Shown here: positions 12,956 to 24,412 of the stretch, piece by piece | Layout of the letters: each line of letters starts with the position of its first letter | Numbering within the stretch: the stretch's first letter is position 1 | DNA from: Daucus carota subsp. sativus | Taxonomy: Eukaryota; Streptophyta; Magnoliopsida; Apiales; Apiaceae | NCBI RefSeq assembly: GCF_001625215.2 | Contig: NC_030383.2 | Coordinates: 7,390,779 to 7,454,778, forward strand | DNA: 64,000 bases | Reading direction: 5' to 3' | Notes under the pieces: model-generated | The model's input: only the letters and a program-made list of their open reading frames with translations | Told to the model about the DNA's origin: nothing | The model's database searches: none | Made by a program: the position numbers and the translations under genes

Positions 12956-15128
12956 TGTAAAATCCTGTGATTTTATTTATTTATTTAAATATTTTATTTA
13001 ATTAGTATTGCTATTATGAGTTAGATATTAGATTTAGATTGTTTGTATTTATGTATTTAGATATTAGTATTAATTGGAAGCTTCTAGAATTTATTTTGTG
13101 TTAGTTATTTGAATAATAAAATAGAGAGAATTCTTTATTAATGGAAAGAAGCGTAGAAATATTTTCAAAAATCGAAATCTTTTTTAGAAAACCTTATATT
13201 TGGAAATTGGTTTATGAGGTGGAGAAAATTGTGACTCAGGTTTGGAACTTCCTATTTACGATTAGGTTTTATGTGCTATATAAGAACCCCTTTAGAATTC
13301 GAATAAGTCGTACAGTAATTTACGTGGACGGGTATGCTCTCTTTTTCTCTTTGATTATAACACGTATATGTTGACTTGAGATATTGATTTCTTGCTTCTT
13401 ATCATGTGTATTTGATGTGAATATATCTTGTTTGTCTATTTGTTTATGTTGAAATTCGTATATAGTATTTTCTGTGAATCAGTTGGGTTGTAAAAATCGT
13501 AGTAAATTGAAAATTGATCGGATTTTGTTGATTCTGGACATTCTGAAAAGCTCCTTTCGTTATATACAACTCGTGTCTCATGACGTATTTCAGAATTAGC
13601 AGTGTATCTATGCTTAAAATCACATTCTTTGTTACCCTTCAGTTCTTAGTCGCGAAACTTTTTCCCATGTTCAAAAATTCGCTATAAATTGATCGTATGT
13701 CGAAAATTTACTCGTGATACCAATCTGAAAATCTTGAGATATAATCTTTCGTTATCAGTCATACCCAATTGTTGTTTAAATTGATTTAATTGTCTAAACT
13801 GACTTATAAAGATTCAGGGCTGTTTATACTTTTCTGCTGAGTTGTTCCGTGTTTAAAAATTCATATCTTCCTCGTTATTTGCCATAAAATTGTGATCTTT
13901 ACCAATTCTGAAACCTCTGAGAATGATCTTTAAGTGTTTAGTTATAGTCTAGTTGAGATCAGTTTGTTTGCTTCGTCAAAATCTGCTTTGAATGTAAACT
14001 GCTCCTGAGTAAAATTCTGCTGTGTTACTTGAACTTCTAAAATTCATAACTAATTCGTTATCTGTCTGTTTATTATGAATCTGGTAATTTTGGAATCCTT
14101 ATTGAATGTTCTTTAATTCTCCAGTTGACTTTATTCTCATATTCAGAAGCTATCTTTGGATAATATTGAGATTTGTAACAGCATGCATGTTATTTATCTT
14201 ACTCAATAATTGCATTGTGTTATTTGCTATTAGTTGCTAAAGTTTGAATTTTGTTAAGACTTGTTATGTGCCTTGCTCTTGATTGTTTAAGGAGTACTAC
14301 ATGTTAATTATGTTTTGTTTGTTAATTAAATGTATAGGCTTTGTTCGGGTTATTAATTTCGGATTTTAAGTGTCGACTTTGAGGTAAGTACCTTTTGACT
14401 TACTTTTATTTTCGAAAGGATATTTTGATTTCGCAAATTTCAGATTTTTGTTATAAGATATAAGAATTTTGTTTCGAAATTTATAAGATATAAGACATGA
14501 GAATCTTTGAAGACCCAGTCTCTACGTTTCGAACCCGTTCGTAATTTACGCTATAGTTCCGGAACTAGCCTTAGATACCTTTAGTAGGCGCACAAGTGTG
14601 CAACTTTAGATACCTGCTAAGGGCGCGTGATTATTGAACTTTAGATCCCGGTCACTGGGAAAGTGTGACGAAAGAATAAGAATAAGATCCCGGTCACTGG
14701 GAAAGTGTGGCCGTAGAGCAAGACTGTGGTATTTATAAGATTTTTTATTTCTGTTCTGTTTTAAATTCTGTTTGCTGTTAAAATATAAACTGTGGGTTGG
14801 ATTTGTTTTTACAAGTGTTTTAAAAATTATTATTGTTTTGAGGAACAATGTTTTATAAAAACACCCACTTATTTCGAGATTAATTGTTGGTCAAATTGTT
14901 ACTTGCTGAGCTGTGTAGCTCATCCCCTTTTACAGTTTTTCAGGTTTGATTTAAGAACGAGTTGATGTGCATTGGATTTGGAGTTCAGTGATGTTAGATT
15001 TGGATTGACTTTTGGACTTCCGTTAGCTGCGCATTTGTAGTAGTCACCTTTGTAATTTTGATTTAAGTAATGATAGTATTTATGTTGTGAAATTAGTTTT
15101 TAATATTCCGAAAATTCGGGATGTTACA
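12956..15128 (+). mobile_element. Solo LTR of a gypsy-type retrotransposon
   Basis: The 2173-bp block starts TGTAAAATCC and ends GGGATGTTACA, so it has TG...CA termini with a short inverted repeat. It is bracketed by a perfect 5-bp duplication GTCAC (12951-12955 and 15129-15133). It contains no gag or pol and no internal second LTR. A TATA-like CTATATAAGAACCCC occurs at about 13276-13290. A short direct repeat of ATCCCGGTCACTGGGAAAGT lies at 14646-14708. Large LTRs ending GGGATGTTACA suggest a Tekay/Del-like chromovirus; the lineage is inference. Confidence 0.8.
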
Positions 15129-15133
15129 GTCAC

Positions 15134-17340
15134 AGACATAAAAAAATAATCTACTATTCCCTTTAATTTTAGTCATCAATCTATATAAGATCACCATATT
15201 CTTGATAATTTTTCCGTAAACAAATTATCGTATTAAATCTTGATCTTGATTTTTTTAAAAGAAAGAAACTAATTTAATAATAAAAAATCATACAACATCT
15301 AAAAAACAATCGAGTCGAATAAATATAAAACAGATTATATCACTCATTAATCTAATATTTAATCAAGCGATTTTTTGAAATTGATATACGTACGCGTATT
15401 GCATTCACTGCAACCAGTGGTCGTAATTGCAATATCATATAAATTTTTATCGCTAAATCAAATTCTTAAAAATATGACAGATCTGTCGTCCTTAACATTG
15501 AATCACACTTGAACACCCACCCTTTCCACGGAGATGACAAACAAAATTCAAATATATCAAGAGCAAAATTCACCCACAAAAAAATTTATCAAACAAAAAC
15601 AAAATTTTGAAAGATAAAAATCCTTATTTGGAGAGTATTGTTAATAAAAATGCGACCAAATTAAAAGAAAAAAAATAATCTTGGACTTTGCATCGGTGAA
15701 TCCTGATTAAAAAAAGAAGAAGAAGAGATTGAGATGTTTTATTTTTAGAATTTTGTGAAGTTTCAACGACTTTTTGTCTCAAAACACTCAGAATACTTGA
15801 TAAATGTACATATTTTTATCCTGATTAATAATTCTAAACTTTTTTGAGTACAAGATTCCTGTTATCAACAATGTATACCTCTCAATTTCATCCGCAAACT
15901 TTTGATTTACGAGCACCAAAATATTTTTTACAAACACCAATTAGACACTAGCAATTGTATTAAGTGTATATCGCTGTCGGTATGTCTTTGTTGAAAAATT
16001 CAGACATACAAGTCGAGGCATACCATAACCACATATATCGCCGTGACTTCTATCTTTGATATTTCAAAGTCTCCCCTCTCAGACTCTATTTATTCCCTGC
16101 CCACCTTGCCACAAATATCTCAAAAGAAAAACCTCTGAATTTTTTCGGTAAAGCTTCCACTTAAACAGCGGACTATAGTTAGTCTAAAATTATAATTCAT
16201 TAATTAAATTATCTGATATTATAGTTATTGGTTGATAATCAATTATGTATATTTACCATTAATATGGTAAAAATGAGAACTAAAATTAACGGGTGAAGTC
16301 ACCGCCTAGCAATTAGTAGGATAACTGGAGATTAATCGGAACGACTAATGAGATATATTTATATAATATATAACATATTAAATTTATTATACTAGTTTAA
16401 AAAAAAGCTATAATTAATTGGATTTAAAAATAATCGACAAAATATTTTTCAGAAATAATCCTCAAAAGCCCACAGGAACCGAGTTGATGCTCCCAGATCC
16501 ATAGCATGATTAGTTAAAGCAAGTGAATGATTTGGATCGAATCGACAATTTTTAAATTATGCGTATTATTCGAGAATTTTACTCAGAATATTATCATCAG
16601 AGAAAGAAAAAAGTTCATTGAAATGCTTAAATTAGGAAGATATTCCAATAACACATTCTAAAAAGTACTATCATTATGTTTTATGGAGAAGCAAAAGCAA
16701 TCTTCAGGATATAATAATGATATTATGTGATCGTGACGCCACTTAGCAAGGTCAATAACACCATCATTTTGATCTATACATGGTTTAATCATGTTATAAT
16801 ATCGTATACACTATACACTATTCTATCCTGTTCAAAATAAGACAATTACCTTGTTAAAAAATATATGTATATATATCAAAAATGCTTATATATAAAAATA
16901 TTCCTCCATCTGTGTCTAATTATATGTATAATTTCAATTTTTAACTAGTTAAATTGATCATAATTTTCTTCAGATGTATATATATATATATATATATTAT
17001 ATAATTGAAAAAAAAATAAAAAATCATATCACCAAAAGTATATTTAATCTTTCTAATATTATAACTTCCGATTCCAATTTCATAAAATAAAAAAACAATT
17101 ATTTTTAATTATTTCATCAATTTTTTTTTAAAACTAAAATGAATATGAGACGGAGTGAATGCAGATGTATTCAGGCATGCAGCGAGTAATATAAGCGAAT
17201 TTTTTATATAGAAAATTCAAGGTGGAGTAGCTTATGCAGTACAAAGTCGGAGAATTTTATATGTTGATTTGTATTGAAGTACAACTAATTCTGTCTTTGT
17301 CAGATTAATGCAGTACAATAGTTGTATGTTCTGCCTTGTT
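15134..17340. other. AT-rich intergenic DNA upstream of the first ZIP gene
   Basis: No gene, RNA gene or complete transposon was recognised. It contains a TA dinucleotide run at about 16978-17000. The last 250 bases are the probable promoter of the first ZIP gene and share scattered words with the promoter of the second (AGCTTATGC, GCAGTAC, TTGAAGTA), consistent with tandem duplication. Confidence 0.5.
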
Positions 17341-17348
17341 ATGGTAAT

Positions 17349-17358
17349 CTCTATATAA
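17349..17358 (+). promoter_or_regulatory. TATA box of the first ZIP gene
   Basis: The sequence CTCTATATAAATTTC lies about 40 bases upstream of the chosen start codon, giving a very short leader. No perfect zinc-deficiency response element (RTGTCGACAY) was seen upstream. Confidence 0.5.
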
Positions 17359-17394
17359 ATTTCAAACCCTACATTTCCACAATGCACATCTCCA

Positions 17395-19338
17395 ATGTCT
17401 TCATCTCACCTCTTGTTCAAGACCCTCCTTCTCCTCTGTCTCCTCTTCGTCTCGGCCACCGCTCACGGCGGCGGCGGCGACGACGAGGACCATGAGCATG
17501 ACTCAGAGCCGGTTGATCTGCGAAACAAATCGCTGATTCTGGTGAAGATATGGTGTTTGATACTGGTGTTTGTGGGGACTTTTGTGGGTGGGATTTCGCC
17601 GTATTTTATGAAATGGAACGAGGGGTTTCTGGTTCTGGGGACTCAGTTTGCTGGCGGGGTGTTTTTGAGCACGGCGATTATGCATTTCTTGAGCGATGCG
17701 AATGAGACTTTTGAGGATTTGAGTGATAAGGAGTACCCGTTTGCGTTTATGTTGGCTTGTGCGGGTTACTTGTTGACCATGCTGGCTGATTCTGTTATTT
17801 CTTATGTTTATGGCAAGCAGAAGACCACGAGTGTTTCGGCTAATGATGTTGAGCTGCAAGGTCTGTTCTTCTCATTCGGCTCTTTCGTTTCATGTATCTA
17901 AAATGAGAATTTATTTGGATGCGAATAGATTTTCTGCTTCGGGGTTGTGATATCTGATATAGGGTGTAAGGTGTAAGGAATGGAACGGAAGAAGGAATGA
18001 AATTCCGATCTTTCCAGATTCATTTACCCCGGCCAACCACAACATTCGGGTTAATAGTTATTTGCATCTAAATTTATCAGGCTGTCCTGCGTACCGGTGT
18101 GATTTTTTTAGCTCATATTATTCTTGAAACTAGCCATGTGTTTATTGATTTTTGGTTGATCTAAAAAAAAAATTAGCAAAAATTTTAGTATTGCATAATC
18201 CTCATTCGGATCTTATAGAATTGTGGTTGCGGTTATCGCTTAAGCTTGGTCATATTTAAGAATTCCTTCAAGTATATACTACTCATTTTACAACTTTTTT
18301 TTACCAAGACTTGAGATTTGTAATGAGTTGACCTCTGATCTGAACTTTGTTTCTAGAGTGTGTGATAAAAGATGGTTTGCTCTGCAACATGAGCTTATTG
18401 TATATAGATGAGTTGGATCAAAAACAAACTACAAAGACTGTATACAGTACTACTATTGCTGATTTGTAAATGGTTTGTAGATTTTGTAGGTTAAAATGAT
18501 CTAGTAAATTGTAACATGACCGCAAATACCTTACATGTGTTTTTACTCTATCCTTAAATATGTTTGACTTGATGTTTCACCAATCTGTTTGGTATTATCA
18601 TTTATTAAGTTATATGTTGATAATTCTGCAGGTGATCAGAGTGAAAAACGCGATGACACCGAAATACCTGTGTCATCTTCACAATTACAGGTAAGAATGA
18701 GAAAGGCTATTGCACCAGAAATTTTAATTGACTTTTTGATCTGCAATGATTTCTTGCTCGTAGTTGACGATTTGCTACAGTATATTTATATACCTGTTTC
18801 TCTGCTTTCCCAGGGTCATCATTCAACCAACCACTTTGTGAATGCCCCAGTGGCCAGTGCTTCTTCTGTTGGAGACAGCATCTTATTGATTTTTGCATTA
18901 TGCTTTCACTCTGTCTTTGAGGGGATAGCCATCGGAATTGCAGATACTAAAGCTGATGCTTGGAAAGCCCTCTGGACAATATCTTTGCACAAGATATTTG
19001 CAGCCATTGCAATGGGAATAGCACTTCTTAGAATGATTCCTGACCGCCCTCTCTTATCATGTGTGGCATACGCTTTTGCCTTCGCCATTTCAAGTCCAAT
19101 TGGTGTCGCCATTGGAATTGTAATAGATGCCACAACTCAGGGTGCTGTGGCAGATTGGATCTTTGCCATATCTATGGGCTTAGCCTGTGGTGTTTTCATC
19201 CATGTATCTATTAATCATCTGCTAACCAAAGGTTACGCCCCCCTGAAGTCTGTGAAGGTCGACACTCCACATTACAGATTCTTGGCAGTCACATTGGGTG
19301 TTGCGGTGATTGCTGTAGTGATGATATGGGACACATAA
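17395..19338 (+). CDS. ZIP-family zinc/metal transporter, ZIP2/ZIP11-like (tandem copy 1)
   Basis: Three exons, 17395-17860, 18632-18690 and 18814-19338, join to 349 residues with canonical splice sites. The protein starts with a signal peptide ([20 protein letters not shown]) and an [13 protein letters not shown] stretch. It then has the first three membrane helices ([45 protein letters not shown]). Exon 2 encodes a short polar loop without the usual histidine cluster. Exon 3 holds helices 4-8 with the metal-path motifs [10 protein letters not shown] and [13 protein letters not shown] proteins import divalent metals into the cytosol; the exact metal and membrane are not shown by sequence. 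A tandem paralogue starts 1.66 kb downstream. An out-of-frame upstream ATG (17382) overlaps the start. Confidence 0.93.
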
Positions 19339-20995
19339 ACTGTATTTGCAAATTATTCAATAGATATACTATTTCTGAAACAGTTTGATTACTGCTTAGC
19401 TAAGAGTGCAAAGATAACAATGTACAATTGCTTATTTCCTGTTTGGTGGTTTGCTGAAGTTATGAAGGATACGATTTTAGTAAATTGACTCCCTATGTTA
19501 TGCTGGTGTCCCAATAACAGCTTAAATGCCCTATAGATTGTGTGCCAAACAGCCTAGTCGATGCAACAGAATATGCAGCAAAGATGCTGTAAACAATGTT
19601 TCTGCGCATAGTGACACCCTAACAAGGTCTGCAATATCTTGCATTGAACATCCTGCAAAGTGACACCCTAACAAGGCCTGCAATATCTCGCATTGAACAT
19701 CCTGCAAAAGTAGATGAGAACTCGGTCAAGGAAATTATTTACATTCGAAGTCATAATCCCGCGTGCACAAGTTATCAAGCATCGACTTGCAGAATGTGTT
19801 TGTCGCAATGCATTGAGCAGCACACTACTGAAGAACAATCTTATTCATTCCACTTCCAACAGAAGCAAAGAAATCATTGTTCGCCGGAACCAGAAGTAAA
19901 AATACTCTGATATTCTTCTTACTTGCTGGCTTGCTGCACTTTCATTGCTTTATTATGTTGATCCCCTCGAATTCGATAGCCCTGAATGAAATGCAAGTAC
20001 AGAGTATACATCAACGCCTTTAAGTTTTTTCTGTCATTTCTGTGGAAGTTCTTCCTCTCCCACACTTGTGCTGGGCTGATATCAGAACATCTGAATAAAT
20101 TGCAATCACATATCATTCAGCAAATAGTGATATTTGTATGATAGTGGTGTTTGGCTAAAAAGCCGTTCCGAAAATGAAAACGATTTTTAATAATTTTTAT
20201 ATTATTTACCTTTTTAGAAATTAATATTTAATATTACTAAAATGGTTCTTATTCATTATTCAATAAAAAAATAATTATTTTCAAATAAAAATATATATTT
20301 GTTTATTAACTTACTATTTTTTCTAAAAATAAGAATTTATTTATGAAGAGTCGCTTTTTTTGAAATCATGAAGAGTATCTTAAATAAAACAGATTATCTT
20401 AAAAAAAAAAGAGAGAAAAATTTCCCAGTCATCTGCTTCTCTCATATTTCACTTTTTAAATTTGGGCCAAATATCCTAATTAAATAAGATATTCTTTCTG
20501 TCCCACCAGATTCTTTACTCTTTTCTTATTTGATCTTCTCATTCATTTCTTTACATTAAAAAACTTTTTAAATTGGTCGTCTCATTCATTTTTTTACATT
20601 AAAAAACTTTCGTAAATTAGTTAATGAATCCCACCATTTTTCCACTTTTCTCTCTTTTATACATCTTTCTTAACTTTCGTCCCCAAACCCAATGTAGGCA
20701 ATTGGGTGGGATGGGGAGAGTATGATAAAAGGAAGTTGAAATTAATATTAAAAAAATGTATAAATAAAGGGTGAAATGGTCAAAGTGCCGAACGCAGAGT
20801 AGCTTATGCGTCAAAGCAGTACGATGTCCGAAAATACATCTTCGTATCCCTTTCCACTGAAGTAGAGACAAACGATGTCTCTGTCATTCACACCCTGTGT
20901 GCAGTACAATCTGTTATTACATCATTAAACTAACTTACAATCCACGCCTATATACATTTCGACAATGCTCTTCTCTGCTTACAATTACAATCCCC
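19339..20995. other. Spacer between the tandem ZIP genes
   Basis: It contains a two-copy 49-bp direct repeat (19612-19708; unit begins TGACACCCTAACAAGG). Open frames around 19640-20116 are not recognised as any family. From about 20149 the sequence is AT-rich. The last 150 bases include a TATA-like CTATATACAT at 20948 and resemble the promoter of copy 1. Confidence 0.5.
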
Positions 20996-22979
20996 ATGTC
21001 TCCAGCTCACCTCTTCTACACATCCCTCCTACTCTCTCTTGTCATCTCCGCCGCCGCACACGGCGGAGGCGATGAGGATGACGACGCCTCAGCCACCCCA
21101 GTTGATCTACGCAGCAAATCGTTGATTCTGGTGAAGATATGGTGTTTGATAATCGTGTTTTTCGGGACATTTGTGGGCGGGATATCGCCGTATTTTATGA
21201 AATGGAACGAGGGGTTTTTGGTTCTGGGGACTCAGTTTGCTGGCGGGGTGTTCTTGGGGACGGCGCTTATGCATTTTCTGAGTGATGCGAATGAGACTTT
21301 TGGGGATTTGAGTGATAAGGCTTATCCGTTTGCGTTTATGTTGGCTTGTGTGGGATACCTGTTTACTATGCTTGCTGATTCTGTCATTTCTTATGTTTAT
21401 GGCAAGCACAAGACCACTACTGATGTGGAGCTTCAAGGTCCTTTTCTCTCGCCTTGATTCCTCTTTTATTTGTAGTTTATAATACATTTTTGTGCTGGTT
21501 TAAATGTAGATTCGTTTAGCCTATAATCTGAATCTCGATTTGTAGTGATGACATTTAAATATAGCTGAAAAAGAAATTTTAGTATGGTAGGCTAAATTTT
21601 AGAGGGAGGCTTCAATATAAAATATTCTAAATTTTAGTTTTAAAAAAAAAACTATAGGAGTCGGGAGTGCTTAACCCCCCTGAGCACCCCTTCTAGATTC
21701 GCCACTGGATGTGACTGGTGGTTAGTAGAGTTTTTATAGGTTAAAATGGATTGCCATGCCCCATGATCGTATCCGTGTGTGTTTCTAAAATAATGTAGTA
21801 ATTTTACCTACGAATAACAGACTGGTGAGATTGATGTTTTATAGTACTGTTGTTGGTGATTTGTCGATGTTTGTAATGTTCATGGGGTAAATTAATGATC
21901 ATTTGGTGCAACACCACTTTGTTTATGTATGAGTGTGGGATCTTTAAATTTGTTTATGACTAAATCTCACAATTTATTGGTTAAATGCCTAAATTTGTTC
22001 CACCAGTCTTGACTAATCGCAACACTATTTGGATGTGCCTCCTGATTAAGATAGCTTGTGAATTGTAATCCAATCTGTTAAAATCAATTTTCTTTAAACT
22101 ATAACCTGATGAAGACCAGTTGATTTGAAGGCTTAAAAACTATGTGAACAATATAATCAGGTTAGGTTAGAGATATATACTTTTATGTTTAATTAGAGAT
22201 TAGACCTTCGTCATGGTGCTATTGAAAAAGAAACTTGTTGACCTTTTCTTTTAAAATGTTTAAAATATTTGTTTGGCAAATGTGCAGGCGATCAGATTGA
22301 AAAAGTCGATGGCAATGGAAATGTCCAACCTTCACAAGATCAGGTAAGGATTGGAAAGTTTGTAACTGAGATTTACAGTTAAAGTTTTTGATGTGCAACG
22401 AAATTTTGCTTGTAGTTGAAAATTAAGTACAGTATTTTTTCTTTGTTCCGCCAGGGTCATTGTTCAACCAACCCCTTTGTGGATGCCCCTGCGACAACTG
22501 CTTCTTCCGTTGGGGATAGCATCTTATTGATTTTTGCATTATGCTTTCACTCTGTCTTTGAGGGGATAGCAATCGGAATTGCAGATACTAAAGCTGATGC
22601 TTGGAAAGCCCTCTGGACAATATCTTTGCACAAGATATTTGCAGCCATTGCAATGGGAATAGCACTTCTTAGAATGATTCCTGACCGCCCCCTCTTATCA
22701 TGCGCGACATATGCTTTTGCCTTTGCTATCTCAACTCCGGTTGGTGTTGCCATTGGAATTGTAATAGATGCCACAACTCAGGGTGCAGTTGCAGATTGGA
22801 TCTTTGCCATATCCATGGGCTTAGCCTGTGGTGTGTTCGTCTATGTATCAATAAATCATCTGCTAACCAAAGGCTATGCCCCCCTTAAGTCGGTGAAGGT
22901 CGACACTCCACATCACAAATTCTTGGCAGTTACCTTCGGTGTGGGGGTGATTGCTGTAGTGATGATATGGGACACTTAG
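20996..22979 (+). CDS. ZIP-family zinc/metal transporter, ZIP2/ZIP11-like (tandem copy 2)
   Basis: Exons 20996-21437, 22288-22343 and 22455-22979 join to 340 residues, with the same intron positions and phases as copy 1. The N-terminus is a signal peptide followed by [11 protein letters not shown]. Helices 1-3 are in exon 1, a short acidic/polar loop ([12 protein letters not shown]) in exon 2, and helices 4-8 with HSVFEG and [10 protein letters not shown] in exon 3. I chose the ATG at 20996 because it aligns with copy 1 and gives a compact signal peptide. An in-frame upstream ATG at 20897 would add 33 residues that copy 1 lacks. Exon 3 is far more similar between copies than the rest. Role: membrane import of zinc or related metals. 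Confidence 0.93.
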
Positions 22980-24332
22980 ATTCGTCGGTACATTGTTGGA
23001 TGTTTTATCATCAAACACTTTGTTAGCAGGCTAGATAAAGATATATTGTAAATGTGTTAATTTCCTTGCTTTGTTGGCATGTGATGATGTACTAGAAAGG
23101 ATTTCATAATGGTATTTTGACTCTGTCCATTTTATAGATGGATGGTGTTGGCACTTTTTATCACATTGCTAGATTGAAACTCAACTTCTGAAAGTTGCTC
23201 TATTGACTTTCATGTAAGAAATTTCAATGTGATACTATTTTATACAATTCAATTTACAGCAAGTTTTTATTGGCCTCCATTTTGATTTCAGATTTAACTC
23301 ACCCATAATATTTGTTTTCAAAAAAAAAAAAAAAACACCTCACGTAAGCATATGATTTTCAAATCATTGGATAAATATTGGGTTAGAATCCTAACATGAT
23401 TTTAACACGTCAAAAATCATTGTACAAGGTTTATTGTTAAAAAACACTGAATGTTAAGGCATGATCCAAAAATCTAAATTTAGGGCAATTCTGGTCCAAA
23501 ACACTTCAAACATGACTAAAAAGTGATCCAAATTTGGATCAGTGAATAGTATTGGTCCAAATTTGGATCACTACTATTCACTGATCCAAATCTTTTTAAC
23601 ATTAAAATATTATTACTTTTATTATTTGATGATTTTGTTAATGTTATTAAAGATAGATTAATTAAGAATAGAATATAAATAAAACAATGATTAATTACAA
23701 ATTAAAATTTCAAAATACATAAAATTTCAACAATTTATCAATTGCTACAGAAAAATCAAAGACAAATATTGTTCATCACGAGTTTCGAAATGCACTAATT
23801 GAGGGAAAAATATACTAATTCTAAGAATTAGTATATTAATGTAATATTTTATTATTTTTAATTTAGTTTTATGTACCGTTTTAACTTTTTCGAATTATTT
23901 TGTAATATTTTATCTTTGTCTATTTGTTAATTATATTATTATAATTAATGACGAAATTAGTTAATCATTTTTTAAAATATTTAAAATCAAAATATGTGAA
24001 TATTATAAAGATGAATGAATTTGAATCCATATTTGAATCACATAATTGTCGCCCCAAATTTGGATCATTTGGTGATCCAAATTTGGACTTATAATTGGAG
24101 TTGACCTTAGGATATTCGTCCAACTATTCGAAAATTAGATGTGGCCTAGCCCTCAAAGCCTCGATAGTTGTGAACGGCGACCTGATATTAACAATAAAAA
24201 ATAGACCGACCCTAAATATCTAAGCATGAGACACGTAAGCAGCTTCTGTATCATACACAACAAGACAACTTGTGCAAGTATCAACGCCTCTATCTAACAC
24301 CGTTCCTCTCCAGATTTGATCATAAACCTTGC
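22980..24332. other. Intergenic DNA with a GATCCAAATTTGGATC-rich inverted repeat element
   Basis: After the ZIP 3' region, about 23480-24106 looks like a non-autonomous element. Its ends carry related words (GGTCCAAAACAC at the left, GTTGACC at the right), and the palindrome GATCCAAATTTGGATC or close variants occurs several times near both ends. The core is AT-rich. No coding sequence. Confidence 0.45.
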
Positions 24333-24340
24333 TATAAATA
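24333..24340 (+). promoter_or_regulatory. TATA box of the HIR gene
   Basis: TATAAATA stands 73 bases upstream of the HIR start codon, a normal spacing for a plant core promoter with a leader of roughly 40 bases. Confidence 0.6.
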
Positions 24341-24412
24341 AACACACATATACATATCTAAACTTTACTCACAAAACATTAATCGAGCAGACACACATAT
24401 ACATACATAGTA

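Noticed and set aside
17100..21000. Zinc-deficiency response elements (RTGTCGACAY) near the ZIP genes
   Set aside because: I looked upstream of both starts and found no good match; GTCGACA words occur only inside the coding region and in the 6.4-6.9 kb repeat.
17503..21487. Open frames antisense to the ZIP first exons (17503-17859 and 21107-21487)
   Set aside because: Shadows of conserved coding sequence on the other strand; present in both copies only because the copies are similar.
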